Shown here: positions 52,931 through 62,670 of the stretch, one piece after another
Layout of the letters: each line of letters opens with the position of its first letter
Position numbering within the stretch: the stretch's first letter is position 1
DNA from: Archangium gephyra
GTDB lineage: Bacteria > Myxococcota > Myxococcia > Myxococcales > Myxococcaceae
Direction of reading: 5' to 3'
Length of the DNA stretch: 64,000 bases
Assembly (NCBI GenBank): GCA_003243425.1
Contig: QFQP01000003.1
Span: forward strand, 1-64,000
Made by a program: the position numbers and the translations under genes
The notes under the pieces: generated by a model
What the model saw: the letters and a program-made list of their open reading frames with translations, nothing else
Database searches by the model: none
What the model was told of the DNA's origin: nothing

Positions 52931-52936
52931 ACCTCC
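52931..52936 (-). promoter_or_regulatory. Ribosome-binding site deciding the start of the beta-barrel gene
   Basis: GGAGGT on the minus strand, six bases before ATG 52925. It supports translation of the signal-peptide frame rather than of the downstream frame that carries the mature protein, and so supports the frameshift interpretation. Confidence 0.6.
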
Positions 52937-52998
52937 AAGCCGGCCCCGGTCTTCAGAATGCGACGAACGCAGTCTCGAAGGCGAGACTTCCTTTCGAC

Positions 52999-54207
52999 TC
53001 AGGGCCTGGGGCCCAGCACCTTGAGCACGTCCGGGTCATCCTGAAACGCGACGAGATCCGCGTCTTTGGTGCTGAAGCCGGGCTCGTTGGGGAACGTGAG
53101 CTGACGCAGCCGCTTCTTCCAGGACGGGCGCACCTTGAGCGACTCGTCGATCCACTTCAGAACCGCGGCCTTCACGTCAGGAGGAATTGGCTCCTTCTTG
53201 TCGTCGTACATCTTCGCCTTCTGGCCGTAGCCCGCAGCGAGGTTCACGAAGACGTCTCCAGTCAGAGGAGTGCTGCCGCTCTTCACGTAGTTCTCGCCGT
53301 GACGAATGGCGGCCTCGAAACCGGTGGGCGGCGCTTCGAACAACCACGCGTACGTGAGCCACGCGTAGACCTGCTCGATGAACGCGGCATCAGCGCCGTC
53401 TTTGAGCTTCGCGAGCAACTGCTCCAGTTGATCGATCGCCTCTTCGGGCCGGTTCGCCTGAAAGAGCGCCGCCGCGTAGTCGAGCAGGAGCTTCTGATTC
53501 GTGGGGTCGATGCGCAGCGCGCGCTGAAAGCCGGAGATCGCTTCGTCGAACGACTTGCTGAACAACTTCGATTTCGCCCACGCGGCGACGTCGGTGGCGG
53601 CGACTTGATCGCTCGGCAGCTCTGCGAGGCGCTTCACGACACGAACGACTTCCGGAGCGGCCTTCACCACGGCGTCGGGCAACTGCAGCGGCGCGCTCAC
53701 CACGGTCTCGACGTCATCGGCTGACACCGCTTCGTCGGCCACACGGAAGAGCATCGACAGCTGGAGCCGCGTGAACAGGTACGACATCAAGAAGCCCTGA
53801 ATCACGAACACCACCGCAATCGCCGTGCAGAACTCGGCGGCCGGGCCTTTCTCGCCGAACGACTTCGCCATGAAAGCACCGGCGCTCGCGAAGATGCCGG
53901 GCAGCTTGGTCAGCTCGACCAGACCGACGCCAATGAGGCCCTTGGTGAGCCAGTCGGAGACCTGCTCGAGGCTGGTGTTGACGCGCTGCTCATACGCCTT
54001 CTTCGAAGCCGTCGCCGCATCGCCGTCGGACTGCAACACGCGTGGCACGCCAAGCAGAAAACCTGGAATGGCGCCCACGCCGAAGAACGCGAGCGCCCAC
54101 AGCAACGCGGTGCCAAAGTTGGCGCCTGCAACGATCGACGCGGCGAGCACCGTCGCGATCGTCAGCACCAACGCGCCCACGAACCACCACAGCTTCGATT
54201 CACGCAT
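52999..54207 (-). CDS. Membrane protein with TPR-like C-terminal domain
   Basis: 402 residues. Two N-terminal membrane helices with GAIPGFLLGVPR between them and the cytosol, then RVNTSLEQVSDWLTKGLIGVGLVEL and a third or fourth helix (FCTAIAVVFVIQGFLMSYLF). Residues about 210-360 hold TPR-like pairs (SFDEAISGFQRALRIDPTN; EEAIDQLEQLLAKL). The PGFLxGxPR...NTxLEQxSDWLTK pattern recurs in predicted membrane proteins I know only as uncharacterised. No enzyme motif. Upstream of the glucan locus, pointing the same way but with a different codon-neutral style; role unknown. Confidence 0.75.
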   Translation of the reverse strand: MRESKLWWFVGALVLTIATVLAASIVAGANFGTALLWALAFFGVGAIPGFLLGVPRVLQSDGDAATASKKAYEQRVNTSLEQVSDWLTKGLIGVGLVELTKLPGIFASAGAFMAKSFGEKGPAAEFCTAIAVVFVIQGFLMSYLFTRLQLSMLFRVADEAVSADDVETVVSAPLQLPDAVVKAAPEVVRVVKRLAELPSDQVAATDVAAWAKSKLFSKSFDEAISGFQRALRIDPTNQKLLLDYAAALFQANRPEEAIDQLEQLLAKLKDGADAAFIEQVYAWLTYAWLFEAPPTGFEAAIRHGENYVKSGSTPLTGDVFVNLAAGYGQKAKMYDDKKEPIPPDVKAAVLKWIDESLKVRPSWKKRLRQLTFPNEPGFSTKDADLVAFQDDPDVLKVLGPRP

Positions 54208-54241
54208 GTACGCCCCCGTCCTGGGGCATGAAGCCTACGAC

Positions 54242-56219
54242 TCAGGGCGCGACGAAGAGAACGTGATTCGCGCCGGGTTCGTACTCGCCGTTCACGATGC
54301 GTTTGAACTCGAACGCGCCGTACACCGGCAGCTCGACGGTCACCGGCAACGGCAGCGCTTTCTCACGGTCCCAGTCGCCCAGCTCAGGGCCAGAACCGGT
54401 GATGAACCCCGGCCCCGGGAACACGCGCGTCTTCTTGTTCGCTCCGGTGCGCCACTGTGCGCTGAGCGACAACGACGAATCGGGTGCGGGCACCACGCTC
54501 ACCTGGCCGTTCTCGACGCGCACGTGCACGGTCGTCCCATCAGGAGCGATGCGCGCGATGACGACGTGTCGTGAATCGACTTCGACCGTGAGCGCGGCGC
54601 CGTCACTCAACGCCCGAGTCTCCGCGCGGCGCTTCATCCACCCGGCGATGAAGTCCTTGAGCGGGTGCGGCTCGAACTTCATCTGCGCGCGATTGGCGGG
54701 TTCCTTCTCGCCGGCGAAGCCTTCTTCGGTGCCCCAGATGATCGACGGCACGCCGCGCATGGCGAACATGAACGAGAGCGCCTGTTCGACCTTCGCGAGA
54801 TCGCCGCCACACGCGCTCATGATTCGCGGCAGGTCGTGGTTGTCGACCAACGTGACCAGCTGCGCCGGGTCGGGGTACCGGCGATCGTTGCTGATCACCG
54901 CGGCCAACTTCGCGGGAGACTCACCACGGCAGAACACGTCGATGATCGCGAACGCGAGCGGAAAGTCGAACATCGCGTCGAAGCGGCCGTCGCTCCACGT
55001 ACGCGCGATCGAACCCGGGTTTCCGTCGAGCAGCTCACCCAGCTTCCACCCGGGCACCGTCGCGTTGAAGTCGTCCCAGAACTCGATCGGCAGGTGCTTG
55101 ACCGCGTCGAGGCGGAGCCCGTCAGGCTTCGCGATTCGGAAGCCACCTCCGCGTGGCTTCGAGGAGATACGCGAACACTTCCGGCTTTTCGGTGGCGAGG
55201 TCCGGCAGGCCGTGCACGTCGTTCATCGTGAGCTGCTCGGCGTCGTTCCAGTTCGTCACCCCGCCCCGCCGGTGAAACCAGTCGGGCTTCTTCTGAACCA
55301 GCGGCGAATCAGGACCGACGTGGTTGAGCACCACGTCGAGCACCAGCTTCATGCCGCGGCGATCGAGCTCGCCACGCAGCTGGCTCAGCAACAGCTCGTC
55401 ACCGAAGCGCGGTTCGAGCTGCCCGAGCTCCCACGTCCAGTAGCCGTGGAACGCTCCGAACCCGTTCCACGCAGTGGGCCGCATCTTGAACACCGGCGAG
55501 AGCCAGACCGTGTCGAAGCCGAGTGACTGAATCCAATCGAGGCGGTTGATGACGCCCTTCAGATCTCCGCCGTGAAACGCGTGCGGGTCTTGAAGATCGA
55601 TCACGCCGTCGTTGCGCGCATCGCCGTTCTCGAAGCGATCGACCATCACGAAATAGATGCCGCGCGGCCGAGACGCGGTCGGCTTCGGGGCTTCGACGCC
55701 AGCCATCACTCCGTCCATCAACTGACCGACGCGCACCACGAGGTCATCGGCGGCCGCGGCGATCGCCTCCTTCTGCTTTTCGTGATCGAAGAGCAGGATC
55801 ACCGGAATTTCGGACTGATCTCGGGCCTGCGAGCCATCGGCGCGCGCTGCGGTGAACGTGGTGCCGACTTCCCAGCGGTAGCGGCCGTCGAGCTGCGAGA
55901 AGAAGTGAACGCGCTGTTCCACCAGCAGATAAAACGGAGCGTCGGGCACTGCGGCCTTGAGCGCGTTGAACCGCGAGTCAGACAGCTTCTGCGCGGCGAT
56001 GGCCGACAGCGGCACCTCGACCACCTCGAGGTTGTGATCGTCGAGATCCGCCGCGATCTTCTTCTTCAACGCTTCCGGCGGCTCGAACGCTTCGCCCGCG
56101 TACGTCGGGTCGACCACGTAGGCGACGACCACGCGTGCACGCTCGGCCAGACGCTGCCGCGGAACCTTCGGAAGACACGCGCTCGCAAACAGCGCCAACG
56201 AGATGACGAGCCAACGCAT
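54242..56219 (-). pseudogene. Secreted GH13 alpha-amylase lipoprotein, one frameshift before the catalytic nucleophile
   Basis: Lipoprotein signal MRWLVISLALFASACLPK (ATG 56219), about 180 residues of unrecognised domain, then the GH13 barrel: region I DVVLNHVG, nucleophile GLRLDAV, acid/base KLGELLDG, transition-state HDL in LVDNHDLPRI. Two frames meet at 55138-55139: the first ends RRWLPNREA and stop, while removing one base (GG run) gives RRWLRIAKPDGLRLDAVKHL. Repaired length about 658 residues. All catalytic residues are intact, so either the enzyme is active and the read is wrong, or a very recent loss. Likely a surface amylase or neopullulanase acting on starch, feeding the porin gene that ends 3 bp upstream. 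Confidence 0.75.
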
Positions 56220-56221
56220 CT

Positions 56222-57712
56222 TCAGAACCACCCTTCTGCTTCGACCGACAACAAGTGATGCCACGAGATCGTGCCCGTGGGACGGAACGCGTCGTACTGA
56301 TCGAGCCGCTCCACGAACGCGTTGCCGAACGCCGCGTGCACGTTCGAATACTGAAAGCCGTAGAGCAGACGAATCGACGGGCGCGCGTAGATGCCGAAGC
56401 CCGTGGGGTTCAAGACGATGCCGGTCTTCAACTGCCACGAGCGCCGCAGCGACGAATCACCGAACTGCAACCCGCGCGTGTCGGGCGTGCCGTTCGCGTT
56501 CTGGAAGATCGAGTCGTACTGCGTGCGGAACAGGTTGCCGTTGAGCGACTCTTCCTGGCTGATGGCGTTCTCGAGCAGCCAGTGCACGTGGCGCGTGAAG
56601 TACAGCTGCAGGCGCAGCACCGTCGACATGTACGTGCGGTTGCCCTCGGTGGCCTGAATCGTGTTCTTCAGGTCGCGGTCCGAGCCGTACAGCAGTGACC
56701 ACACCGCATCGAGGCGATCGGGAATGAGCTTGAGCTGCATCTCGTTGCCCAGCTGCAGCGCGAAACGATCTCGCGTGAGGTCTGCGGTGTAGACCTGCAC
56801 CTCGCGGCCGTTGAACGAGTCGGTGTAGTAATTCTGCGGGTGCAGCCGCTGGTAGCGCACGAAGAAGTTGTTCCAGCGAATGGGCCCGAAACCGCCGAAG
56901 CCGAGGTAGCCGACGACGCGCCACGAGACGTTGGTGTTCTGCGACGCGACCGGCAGCGGAAACTGATCAGCGCCGAGCATCGGGTTCCGTTCGACGAAGC
57001 GGCGCAGCACTTCTTTGCGCGCGAAGTCTTCGTATTCGACGCCCGGCGTGACGTACGACGAGTAGCGGTTGCCGGCGACGAAGGGTTCGACCGAGACCTG
57101 ACCGCCGCCGCCGAGCTCGACGTAGTTGGCGATGCGCACACGCGCCATGCCGCCCGCGGTGGCGATGGGCACGTACTGCAGCCCACGCAGCGCGAAGCCC
57201 GAGTCACCGGCGGCGATCAACACGTCGACCGGGCCGGTCGTGTAGCGCGCCGACACGCCGATGGTGTCGTCGAGAATCTGCGCGGGGCGCATGTCGTAGA
57301 TGCCGAGGTCGCCGAAGAAGTACTGCAGCGTGCCGACCTGAAAGACGACGTTCGGCGCCAGCACGTTGCCCACGCGGGCGTAGAGCTGGCTCATGCGGAA
57401 GTTGATGAGGTTGCCGTTGCCCGAGTCAGCGGTGGTGACCGAGCCGCCCTCGACACGCGCATGGAGCGACGCCCAGATCTCCGTGGTGCCAGGCGGCGCC
57501 TGCAGGAGATCGAGCTTCATCTCGAGCGCCGCGTAGGGCCCTTCGTTCATCAAACGGCCGTTCAGGTTCCAGTAGCCGAGCCGACCATTGCCGCCCTGAA
57601 AATCGGGCCGGGCCATGATGCGGAAGTAACCACCGGCACTGAACCGGCTGTCGGGAGCCTGCGCGAGCGCAGCCGACGAGATCAGGATTCCGAGAAGAAC
57701 GGTCGCGCGCAC
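56222..57712 (-). CDS. Outer-membrane carbohydrate porin-like beta-barrel
   Basis: 496 residues from GTG 57712. Signal peptide MRATVLLGILISSAALAQA; the rest is a succession of amphipathic strands rich in Tyr/Phe/Asn (WALNGRL, VSARYTTGPVDVLI, GFQYSNVHAAFGN) and it ends SVEAEGWF with a terminal Phe, the Bam-recognition signature of outer-membrane barrels. Function from neighbours: it lies directly upstream of the surface amylase gene in the same unit, so maltodextrin uptake is likely. It is not a close match to LamB that I can recognise. Confidence 0.8.
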   Translation of the reverse strand: MRATVLLGILISSAALAQAPDSRFSAGGYFRIMARPDFQGGNGRLGYWNLNGRLMNEGPYAALEMKLDLLQAPPGTTEIWASLHARVEGGSVTTADSGNGNLINFRMSQLYARVGNVLAPNVVFQVGTLQYFFGDLGIYDMRPAQILDDTIGVSARYTTGPVDVLIAAGDSGFALRGLQYVPIATAGGMARVRIANYVELGGGGQVSVEPFVAGNRYSSYVTPGVEYEDFARKEVLRRFVERNPMLGADQFPLPVASQNTNVSWRVVGYLGFGGFGPIRWNNFFVRYQRLHPQNYYTDSFNGREVQVYTADLTRDRFALQLGNEMQLKLIPDRLDAVWSLLYGSDRDLKNTIQATEGNRTYMSTVLRLQLYFTRHVHWLLENAISQEESLNGNLFRTQYDSIFQNANGTPDTRGLQFGDSSLRRSWQLKTGIVLNPTGFGIYARPSIRLLYGFQYSNVHAAFGNAFVERLDQYDAFRPTGTISWHHLLSVEAEGWF

Positions 57713-57750
57713 CGGGGCGCGCTTCTACCCAAGTACGGCGGCTGCTTCGA

Positions 57751-58098
57751 TCAGATCCGCGCGTAGGTCTGACGAAGCCTGAAGAGCACGTCGCCGAGCC
57801 GCGGGTCCTTCTGCTCGAAGCGAATGCCCATCTGGTCGCGGGTACGCCACATGACGCGCCCGAGCAGGTCGATGGGCTGCGGATCATGCGGAACTTCGAG
57901 CCGCAACGACACCAGGGCCATCGGGCTCAACGGTCGAACGGTGCGCACGCCGATGCCGGCCTCGGAAATGTCGAGCACGCGATCGTTCACGCGCAGCTCG
58001 TCGGCGAGCACCTGCACCGGAAAGTCCGCCGGCAACCGCATGTAGCGGCGCGCCTGCGTGTACCGATGTGCCTTTGCGACGAAGAACTCGACCGTCAT
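57751..58098 (-). CDS. PilZ domain protein
   Basis: 115 residues from ATG 58098, behind a GGGGGG run. PilZ core: RRYMRLPADFPVQV provides the RxxxR arm, then DISEAGIGVRTVRPL with the D-x-S-x-x-G motif, then VMWRTRDQMGIRFEQ. It should bind c-di-GMP and signal by interaction. It sits between the porin and the isoamylase genes, all leftward, so glucan use may respond to c-di-GMP (inference). Confidence 0.85.
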   Translation of the reverse strand: MTVEFFVAKAHRYTQARRYMRLPADFPVQVLADELRVNDRVLDISEAGIGVRTVRPLSPMALVSLRLEVPHDPQPIDLLGRVMWRTRDQMGIRFEQKDPRLGDVLFRLRQTYARI

Positions 58099-58288
58099 GT
58101 GCGACCCCCCAGAGCTGCGCGTCGGCGCACTGTGCCGCCGCCGATCCACCTGTGCAACGCCACGGTGGAATTTCGATTCCACGGTTACGAGCCGGTGTTG
58201 TTCGCTGCGTTCGATCTCCGAGCGGAAAACGAAGGTTCCCGTGCCAATCGCGGCGAGGGCGCGGCGACGCGTGGTCACCGCGACACGA

Positions 58289-60727
58289 TCAGGGTGCCGC
58301 TTCCAACACCACCACGCTGCGCGGCTTCACCGTGTAGTCGGAGGTCGTCACGGCTTCCGCGCCGGTCAGCCAGATGTTGTTCGACGCGCGCTGCGGCTTG
58401 TTCTGCTGCACGAGCGTGGTCGGGAGGTCCCAATACGACTGCGTGTCCAACACGCGCTTCCAGGTGCGGCCCTGCGGCAACGAGAACGTGACGTCGCCCC
58501 CTTCGCCATTGATGAGCACCGCGAGCTCGGGCCCCTTCGACGGATCGTAGAAGTGCATCATCAACTGCTTGCTGTCCCACGCGACGTTGTCGGTGTTCTG
58601 CGCGCTCTTCCACGCCATCGGCGCAGCGGCGCCGTACTCGAGCGGCGCGAAGGCGTACTGGTGCGACTTGCGGAAGGCGATCACCTGCTTGACGAAGTCG
58701 TGCATGCGGTGACGCTCGTCGCTGGCCTGCCACGAGCCCCAGTCCATCCAGTTGTACGGGTTGTCGGCGCGCGTCGAGTACGCGTTGTTGTTGCCCAGCT
58801 GCGTGCGCATCCACTCGTCGCCAGCCCACAGCAGCGGCGTGCCCTGACTGATCATCAAGGCCACGTACATGTTGCGCATCATCTGGCGCTTGGTCGGCTC
58901 GTCGTTCCAGTTGCGGCTGCGGTTGTTGCTCTCGCCCGACTCGGTCTCACACCACGCGGAGTTCGGTTCGGTGCAGCAGATGGGGTTGAGCGGCCCGCAG
59001 TGGTTCTGCTTCAGGTTGTACGAGAACAGGTCGTACATGGTGAAGCCGTCGTGCACCGTCACGAAGTTGATCGCGTGGTACGGCTTGCGGCCGTTCCATC
59101 GGTACCAGTCGGGCGAGCCCACGAGGAAGAAGCCGCCGTCTTTCACTTCGCGGCTGTTCAACTTGAAGTCGTCGTGGTTCCAGAAGCTGCGCCACCAGTC
59201 GCGGAAGCGCCCGTTCCACTCGCCCCAGCCGGTGCCGGGCTTGTTGGTCGAGTTGGGGAACAGCCCGATGCGCGTGCCGTAGCCGTTGCTGAACTCGTTG
59301 TTGTTGGGGCCGTTGAACGAGAGCCCGAGGTCGTAACCGCCGGCGGCCCACGGCTCTGAAATCAGCCGCGTGTTGTACTTCTGGAGCACCGGATCATCGG
59401 CGATGTCCTGCAGCACCGTGTTCTTCGGGTCTTCCCACACGTAGTACTGCAGGTCGCGTTCACCGAGCACCGGCGCCAGGTCGAAGCGGAAGCCGTCGAC
59501 GTGCATCTCGTCGACCCAGTAGCGGAGCGAGTCGACGATCAACTTGCGGAACGGCGTGTGGTTGCACCGCATCTGGTTCCCGACGCCGGTGTTGTTGAAG
59601 TACGCCTGCTTGTCGTCGGTCAGCGAGTAGTACGCCGCGTTGTCGAAGCCGCGGAAGTTGTAGAGGCCCACCACTTCCTTCGGGTCGACGTTCACCAGCG
59701 TGGGCGGGATCGAGTTGTCGGGGTTGAAGTCGTAGGCGAGGCGATCGCGCCAGAAGCCGCCTTCGCCCGTGTGGTTGTAGACGACGTCGAGGTACACCTC
59801 GATGTCCGCCTGGTGGAACTGGTCCACCATCCACTTGAACTCGTCGATGATCTCGTGCTGCTCCTTGCGGAACGAGTACGTGTTCTCGGCGATGAAGAAC
59901 GAGAGCGTCGAGTAGCCCCAGTAGCCACCTTCCTGCGGCTTCTCGAACGGTGGCATCACGTGCACCGCGGTGATGCCGAGGTCCTTCAGGTAGGCGACCT
60001 TTTCGCCAAGCCCCCGCCAGGTGCCCGGGTGCTCGACGCCTGAGGCCGCGCTCGCCGTGAAGCCCCTGGGGTGCAGCTCGTACATGATGACGTCGTTCCA
60101 GCGGTGGCCCGGCGTGTTCTCGTCTTCGCGGCGCGCGCGGTACGCGGTCTCGTTCTCGCTCCACGTGTAGCGGCTCTGCACCACGATCGACTTGCTGGCC
60201 GCAGCGAACGTCGACTCGGCGCGCGCGGGGCCGGTGGCGAGGCTGCCCTTGCTCCAGTCGTGATCGCGGTGAATCGCCTTGCCGTACGGGTCCCACAGCA
60301 GCTTGTTGGGGTTGAAACGATTGCCCTCCGAATCGACGTCGCTCTTGAAGCCCACGACGGTGCCCGGCTTCCACGCAGGGTCGTACGGCCAGTTGGGGCC
60401 CCACGCGATGAAGCCGTAGTGCTGACCCACGCCGATGCCCTGCACATGCAGGTTCCACACGTTGCCGAAGCGCTCCATGGGGAACTGCCGCGTGGGCAAG
60501 GTGGCTTCGGGGTTGTCGAACAACAGCAGCTCGATGCGCTCGGCGCGCTCGCTGTACACGCCGAAGTTGATGCCTTTGTCGACGACGGTCGGCCCGAGGA
60601 ACTCGAGGCGCTCGATCGCCGCTGCGTCCATCGAAGGCGCTTTGGGGCTCGTCTGGTACAGCCGCGCGGTCTCTTCAGGCGGACACGCTGCGACGGTCAG
60701 GGACAGAATGAGGGCGAGGCGACGCAC
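58289..60727 (-). CDS. Surface-anchored glycogen-debranching/isoamylase lipoprotein
   Basis: 812 residues from GTG 60727, ribosome site GGGAGGT at 60738-60732. Short lipoprotein signal (LSLTVAAC). CBM48-like N-terminal domain (NFGVYSERAERIELLLFDN) followed by a GH13 isoamylase barrel: region I YLDVVYNHTGEGG, nucleophile GFRFDLAPVLG, acid LISEPWAAGGYDL, VTVHDGFTMYDL. Resembles GlgX/TreX and isoamylase of the GH13_11 type. The lipid anchor is unusual for GlgX, which is cytosolic, and points to extracellular starch or glycogen as substrate. Divergent from the SDR gene across 50 bp. Confidence 0.88.
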   Translation of the reverse strand: MRRLALILSLTVAACPPEETARLYQTSPKAPSMDAAAIERLEFLGPTVVDKGINFGVYSERAERIELLLFDNPEATLPTRQFPMERFGNVWNLHVQGIGVGQHYGFIAWGPNWPYDPAWKPGTVVGFKSDVDSEGNRFNPNKLLWDPYGKAIHRDHDWSKGSLATGPARAESTFAAASKSIVVQSRYTWSENETAYRARREDENTPGHRWNDVIMYELHPRGFTASAASGVEHPGTWRGLGEKVAYLKDLGITAVHVMPPFEKPQEGGYWGYSTLSFFIAENTYSFRKEQHEIIDEFKWMVDQFHQADIEVYLDVVYNHTGEGGFWRDRLAYDFNPDNSIPPTLVNVDPKEVVGLYNFRGFDNAAYYSLTDDKQAYFNNTGVGNQMRCNHTPFRKLIVDSLRYWVDEMHVDGFRFDLAPVLGERDLQYYVWEDPKNTVLQDIADDPVLQKYNTRLISEPWAAGGYDLGLSFNGPNNNEFSNGYGTRIGLFPNSTNKPGTGWGEWNGRFRDWWRSFWNHDDFKLNSREVKDGGFFLVGSPDWYRWNGRKPYHAINFVTVHDGFTMYDLFSYNLKQNHCGPLNPICCTEPNSAWCETESGESNNRSRNWNDEPTKRQMMRNMYVALMISQGTPLLWAGDEWMRTQLGNNNAYSTRADNPYNWMDWGSWQASDERHRMHDFVKQVIAFRKSHQYAFAPLEYGAAAPMAWKSAQNTDNVAWDSKQLMMHFYDPSKGPELAVLINGEGGDVTFSLPQGRTWKRVLDTQSYWDLPTTLVQQNKPQRASNNIWLTGAEAVTTSDYTVKPRSVVVLEAAP

Positions 60728-60731
60728 GGCG

Positions 60732-60738
60732 ACCTCCC
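60732..60738 (-). promoter_or_regulatory. Strong ribosome-binding site of the isoamylase gene
   Basis: GGGAGGT on the minus strand, 4 bp before GTG 60727 (GGGAGGTCGCCGTG). It makes the GTG start and the lipoprotein signal peptide secure. Confidence 0.6.
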
Positions 60739-60777
60739 TAGCAAAGCGGCCACGGTGACGAATAGAGAGGCCCGCCC

Positions 60778-61575
60778 ATGCGACGACGTTTTGAGAACAA
60801 AGTGGTGTGGATCACCGGCGCCTCGTCGGGGATCGGGGCCGCACTCGCCGAAGCGTTCGCGAAGGAAGGTGCGCGGTTGGTGCTCTCGGCGCGCCGCCGG
60901 GAAGAGCTCGAGCAGATCGCCGCCCGGTGTGGCGGTGAAGTGTTCGTGCTCCCGCTGGATCTCTCGAAGGCCGACACGCTCGAAGCGCTTACGCAGCAGG
61001 TGCTCGCCCGGTTTGGCGCCGTCGACGTCATGGTTCACAACGGCGGCATCAGCCAGCGCTCGTTGGTGAAAGAGACGGTGATGGACGTCCACCGAAAGTT
61101 GATGGAGGTCAACTATTTCGGCACCGTCGGCCTCACCCGTGCGCTGCTCCCGTCGATGCTCGAAAGGAAGTCGGGGCGCTTCGTGGTGATCAGCAGCGTG
61201 ATGGGGAAGATCGGCACGCCCTTGCGCTCGTCGTACGCGGCGTCGAAGCACGCACTGCACGGCTTCTTCGACTGCCTGCGCGCAGAAGTGAGCGGTGACG
61301 GCGTCGGGGTGACGATCATCTGCCCCGGCTACATTCAGACCGAGGTCTCGAAGAACGCGCTCACCGCCGACGGTTCGCCGACCAACAAGACCGGTCAAGA
61401 CATCGCCAACGGCTTTCCCGCCGACGCGACCGCCCGGCAGATCGTCGACGCGGTGGCCGCGCCGAAGAGCGAGGTCTACGTCGGCGCGCTCGGCAAGGAG
61501 CGGCTGGCGTTGGTGCTCAAACGGTTTCTCCCGGGCGTGCTCGAGAACATGGTGCGCAACTCGGCGCCGAAGTGA
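60778..61575 (+). CDS. Short-chain dehydrogenase/reductase
   Basis: 265 residues. Cofactor motif TGASSGIG, HNGG in place of the usual NNAG at beta-4, catalytic Ser in ISSVMG and YAASKHA. Arg residues after beta-2 (LVLSARRREEL) suggest NADP(H). The C-terminal helical extension (LGKERLALVLKRFLPG) is that of the DHRS7-like group acting on lipids or steroids. First gene of a rightward run with the ABC ATPase 48 bp later; sugar link unproven. Confidence 0.9.
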   Translation: MRRRFENKVVWITGASSGIGAALAEAFAKEGARLVLSARRREELEQIAARCGGEVFVLPLDLSKADTLEALTQQVLARFGAVDVMVHNGGISQRSLVKETVMDVHRKLMEVNYFGTVGLTRALLPSMLERKSGRFVVISSVMGKIGTPLRSSYAASKHALHGFFDCLRAEVSGDGVGVTIICPGYIQTEVSKNALTADGSPTNKTGQDIANGFPADATARQIVDAVAAPKSEVYVGALGKERLALVLKRFLPGVLENMVRNSAPK

Positions 61576-61623
61576 ATTTCGACACGTCGCGTTACGAGGT
61601 TGTTGGATACCTTCCGCCGCCTC

Positions 61624-62670
61624 GTGAGTGACGTCCGTCTGGTCGGCATCAAGAAGAGCTTCGGCGACAACGCGATCGTCAAAGGCGTCGATCTCGAAGT
61701 GCAGGCAGGCGAGTTCCTGGTGATGGTCGGGCCCTCGGGCTGCGGCAAGACCACGCTGCTGCGAATCATCGCCGGGCTCGAGAGCGCCGATGCGGGCGAC
61801 GTGATCCTCGGTGGGAAGCAGATGAACGACGTGCCACCGCGTGAGCGCGATGTCGGCATGGTGTTTCAGAGCTACGCGCTCTACCCGCACATGACGGTGC
61901 GCGAGAACCTCGCGTTCGGGCTCGAGCTGCGGAAGTTGCCGCGCGCGGAGATCGATTCTCGCGTCGCCGAGGCGGCTCGCATGCTGGAGCTCGCACCGCT
62001 GTTGGACCGCAAGCCGAAGGCCTTGTCGGGTGGTCAACGGCAGCGCGTGGCCATGGGTCGCGTGATCGTCCGCCGGCCGAAGTTGTTCCTGTTCGACGAG
62101 CCGTTGTCGAACCTCGACACCGCGTTGCGCGTGCAGATGCGTGGCGAGCTGGCGCGGCTGCACCGGCAGCTGGGCGTGACGATGATCTACGTCACGCATG
62201 ATCAGGTCGAAGCGATGACGCTGGCCACGCGCGTGGCGGTGTTCAACCGCGGCGTGCTGCAACAGCTGGGCGCGCCGCTCGAGCTCTACAACCGGCCGAC
62301 GAATGCCTTCGTCGCGCAGTTCCTCGGCTCTCCGTCGATGAATCTCATCGACGCGCGGCGTGAAGGCGCGCAGTTCGTCGGCGCGGGGTTCAAGCTCGAC
62401 GCGATCGGTGACGTGAGCGGCGACGTGAAATTGGGGCTGCGCCCCCAGGATCTTCGCGTGAGCGCCGATGGACCGCTGCGTGGAGAAGTCGAAGCGGTCG
62501 AGCGGCTGGGGTTCGATGGCTACGCGTTCTTGAAGACCGAGGCGGGCCCGGTGGCGGCGCGCTTCGAAGGCGGTGACGTGCAGATCGGTCAGACGGTCGC
62601 GGTGAAGCCGACCGGTGACGTGCTGCACGTGTTCTCGTCCGACGGCGCGCGCGCGCTGAGGCACCCGTGA
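61624..62670 (+). CDS. Sugar ABC transporter ATPase (MalK/UgpC/MsmK type)
   Basis: 348 residues from GTG 61624 (VSDVRLVGIKKSFGD); TTG 61600 is an alternative. Walker A GPSGCGKTT, Q-loop FQSYALYPHM, signature LSGGQRQRVAMGR, Walker B LFLFDEPLSNLD, switch His in YVTHDQVEAMTLA, then the TOBE/MalK-like regulatory domain (LGLRPQDLRV). It powers carbohydrate import. The stop overlaps the GTG of the binding protein-permease gene (GTGA). Confidence 0.95.
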   Translation: MSDVRLVGIKKSFGDNAIVKGVDLEVQAGEFLVMVGPSGCGKTTLLRIIAGLESADAGDVILGGKQMNDVPPRERDVGMVFQSYALYPHMTVRENLAFGLELRKLPRAEIDSRVAEAARMLELAPLLDRKPKALSGGQRQRVAMGRVIVRRPKLFLFDEPLSNLDTALRVQMRGELARLHRQLGVTMIYVTHDQVEAMTLATRVAVFNRGVLQQLGAPLELYNRPTNAFVAQFLGSPSMNLIDARREGAQFVGAGFKLDAIGDVSGDVKLGLRPQDLRVSADGPLRGEVEAVERLGFDGYAFLKTEAGPVAARFEGGDVQIGQTVAVKPTGDVLHVFSSDGARALRHP

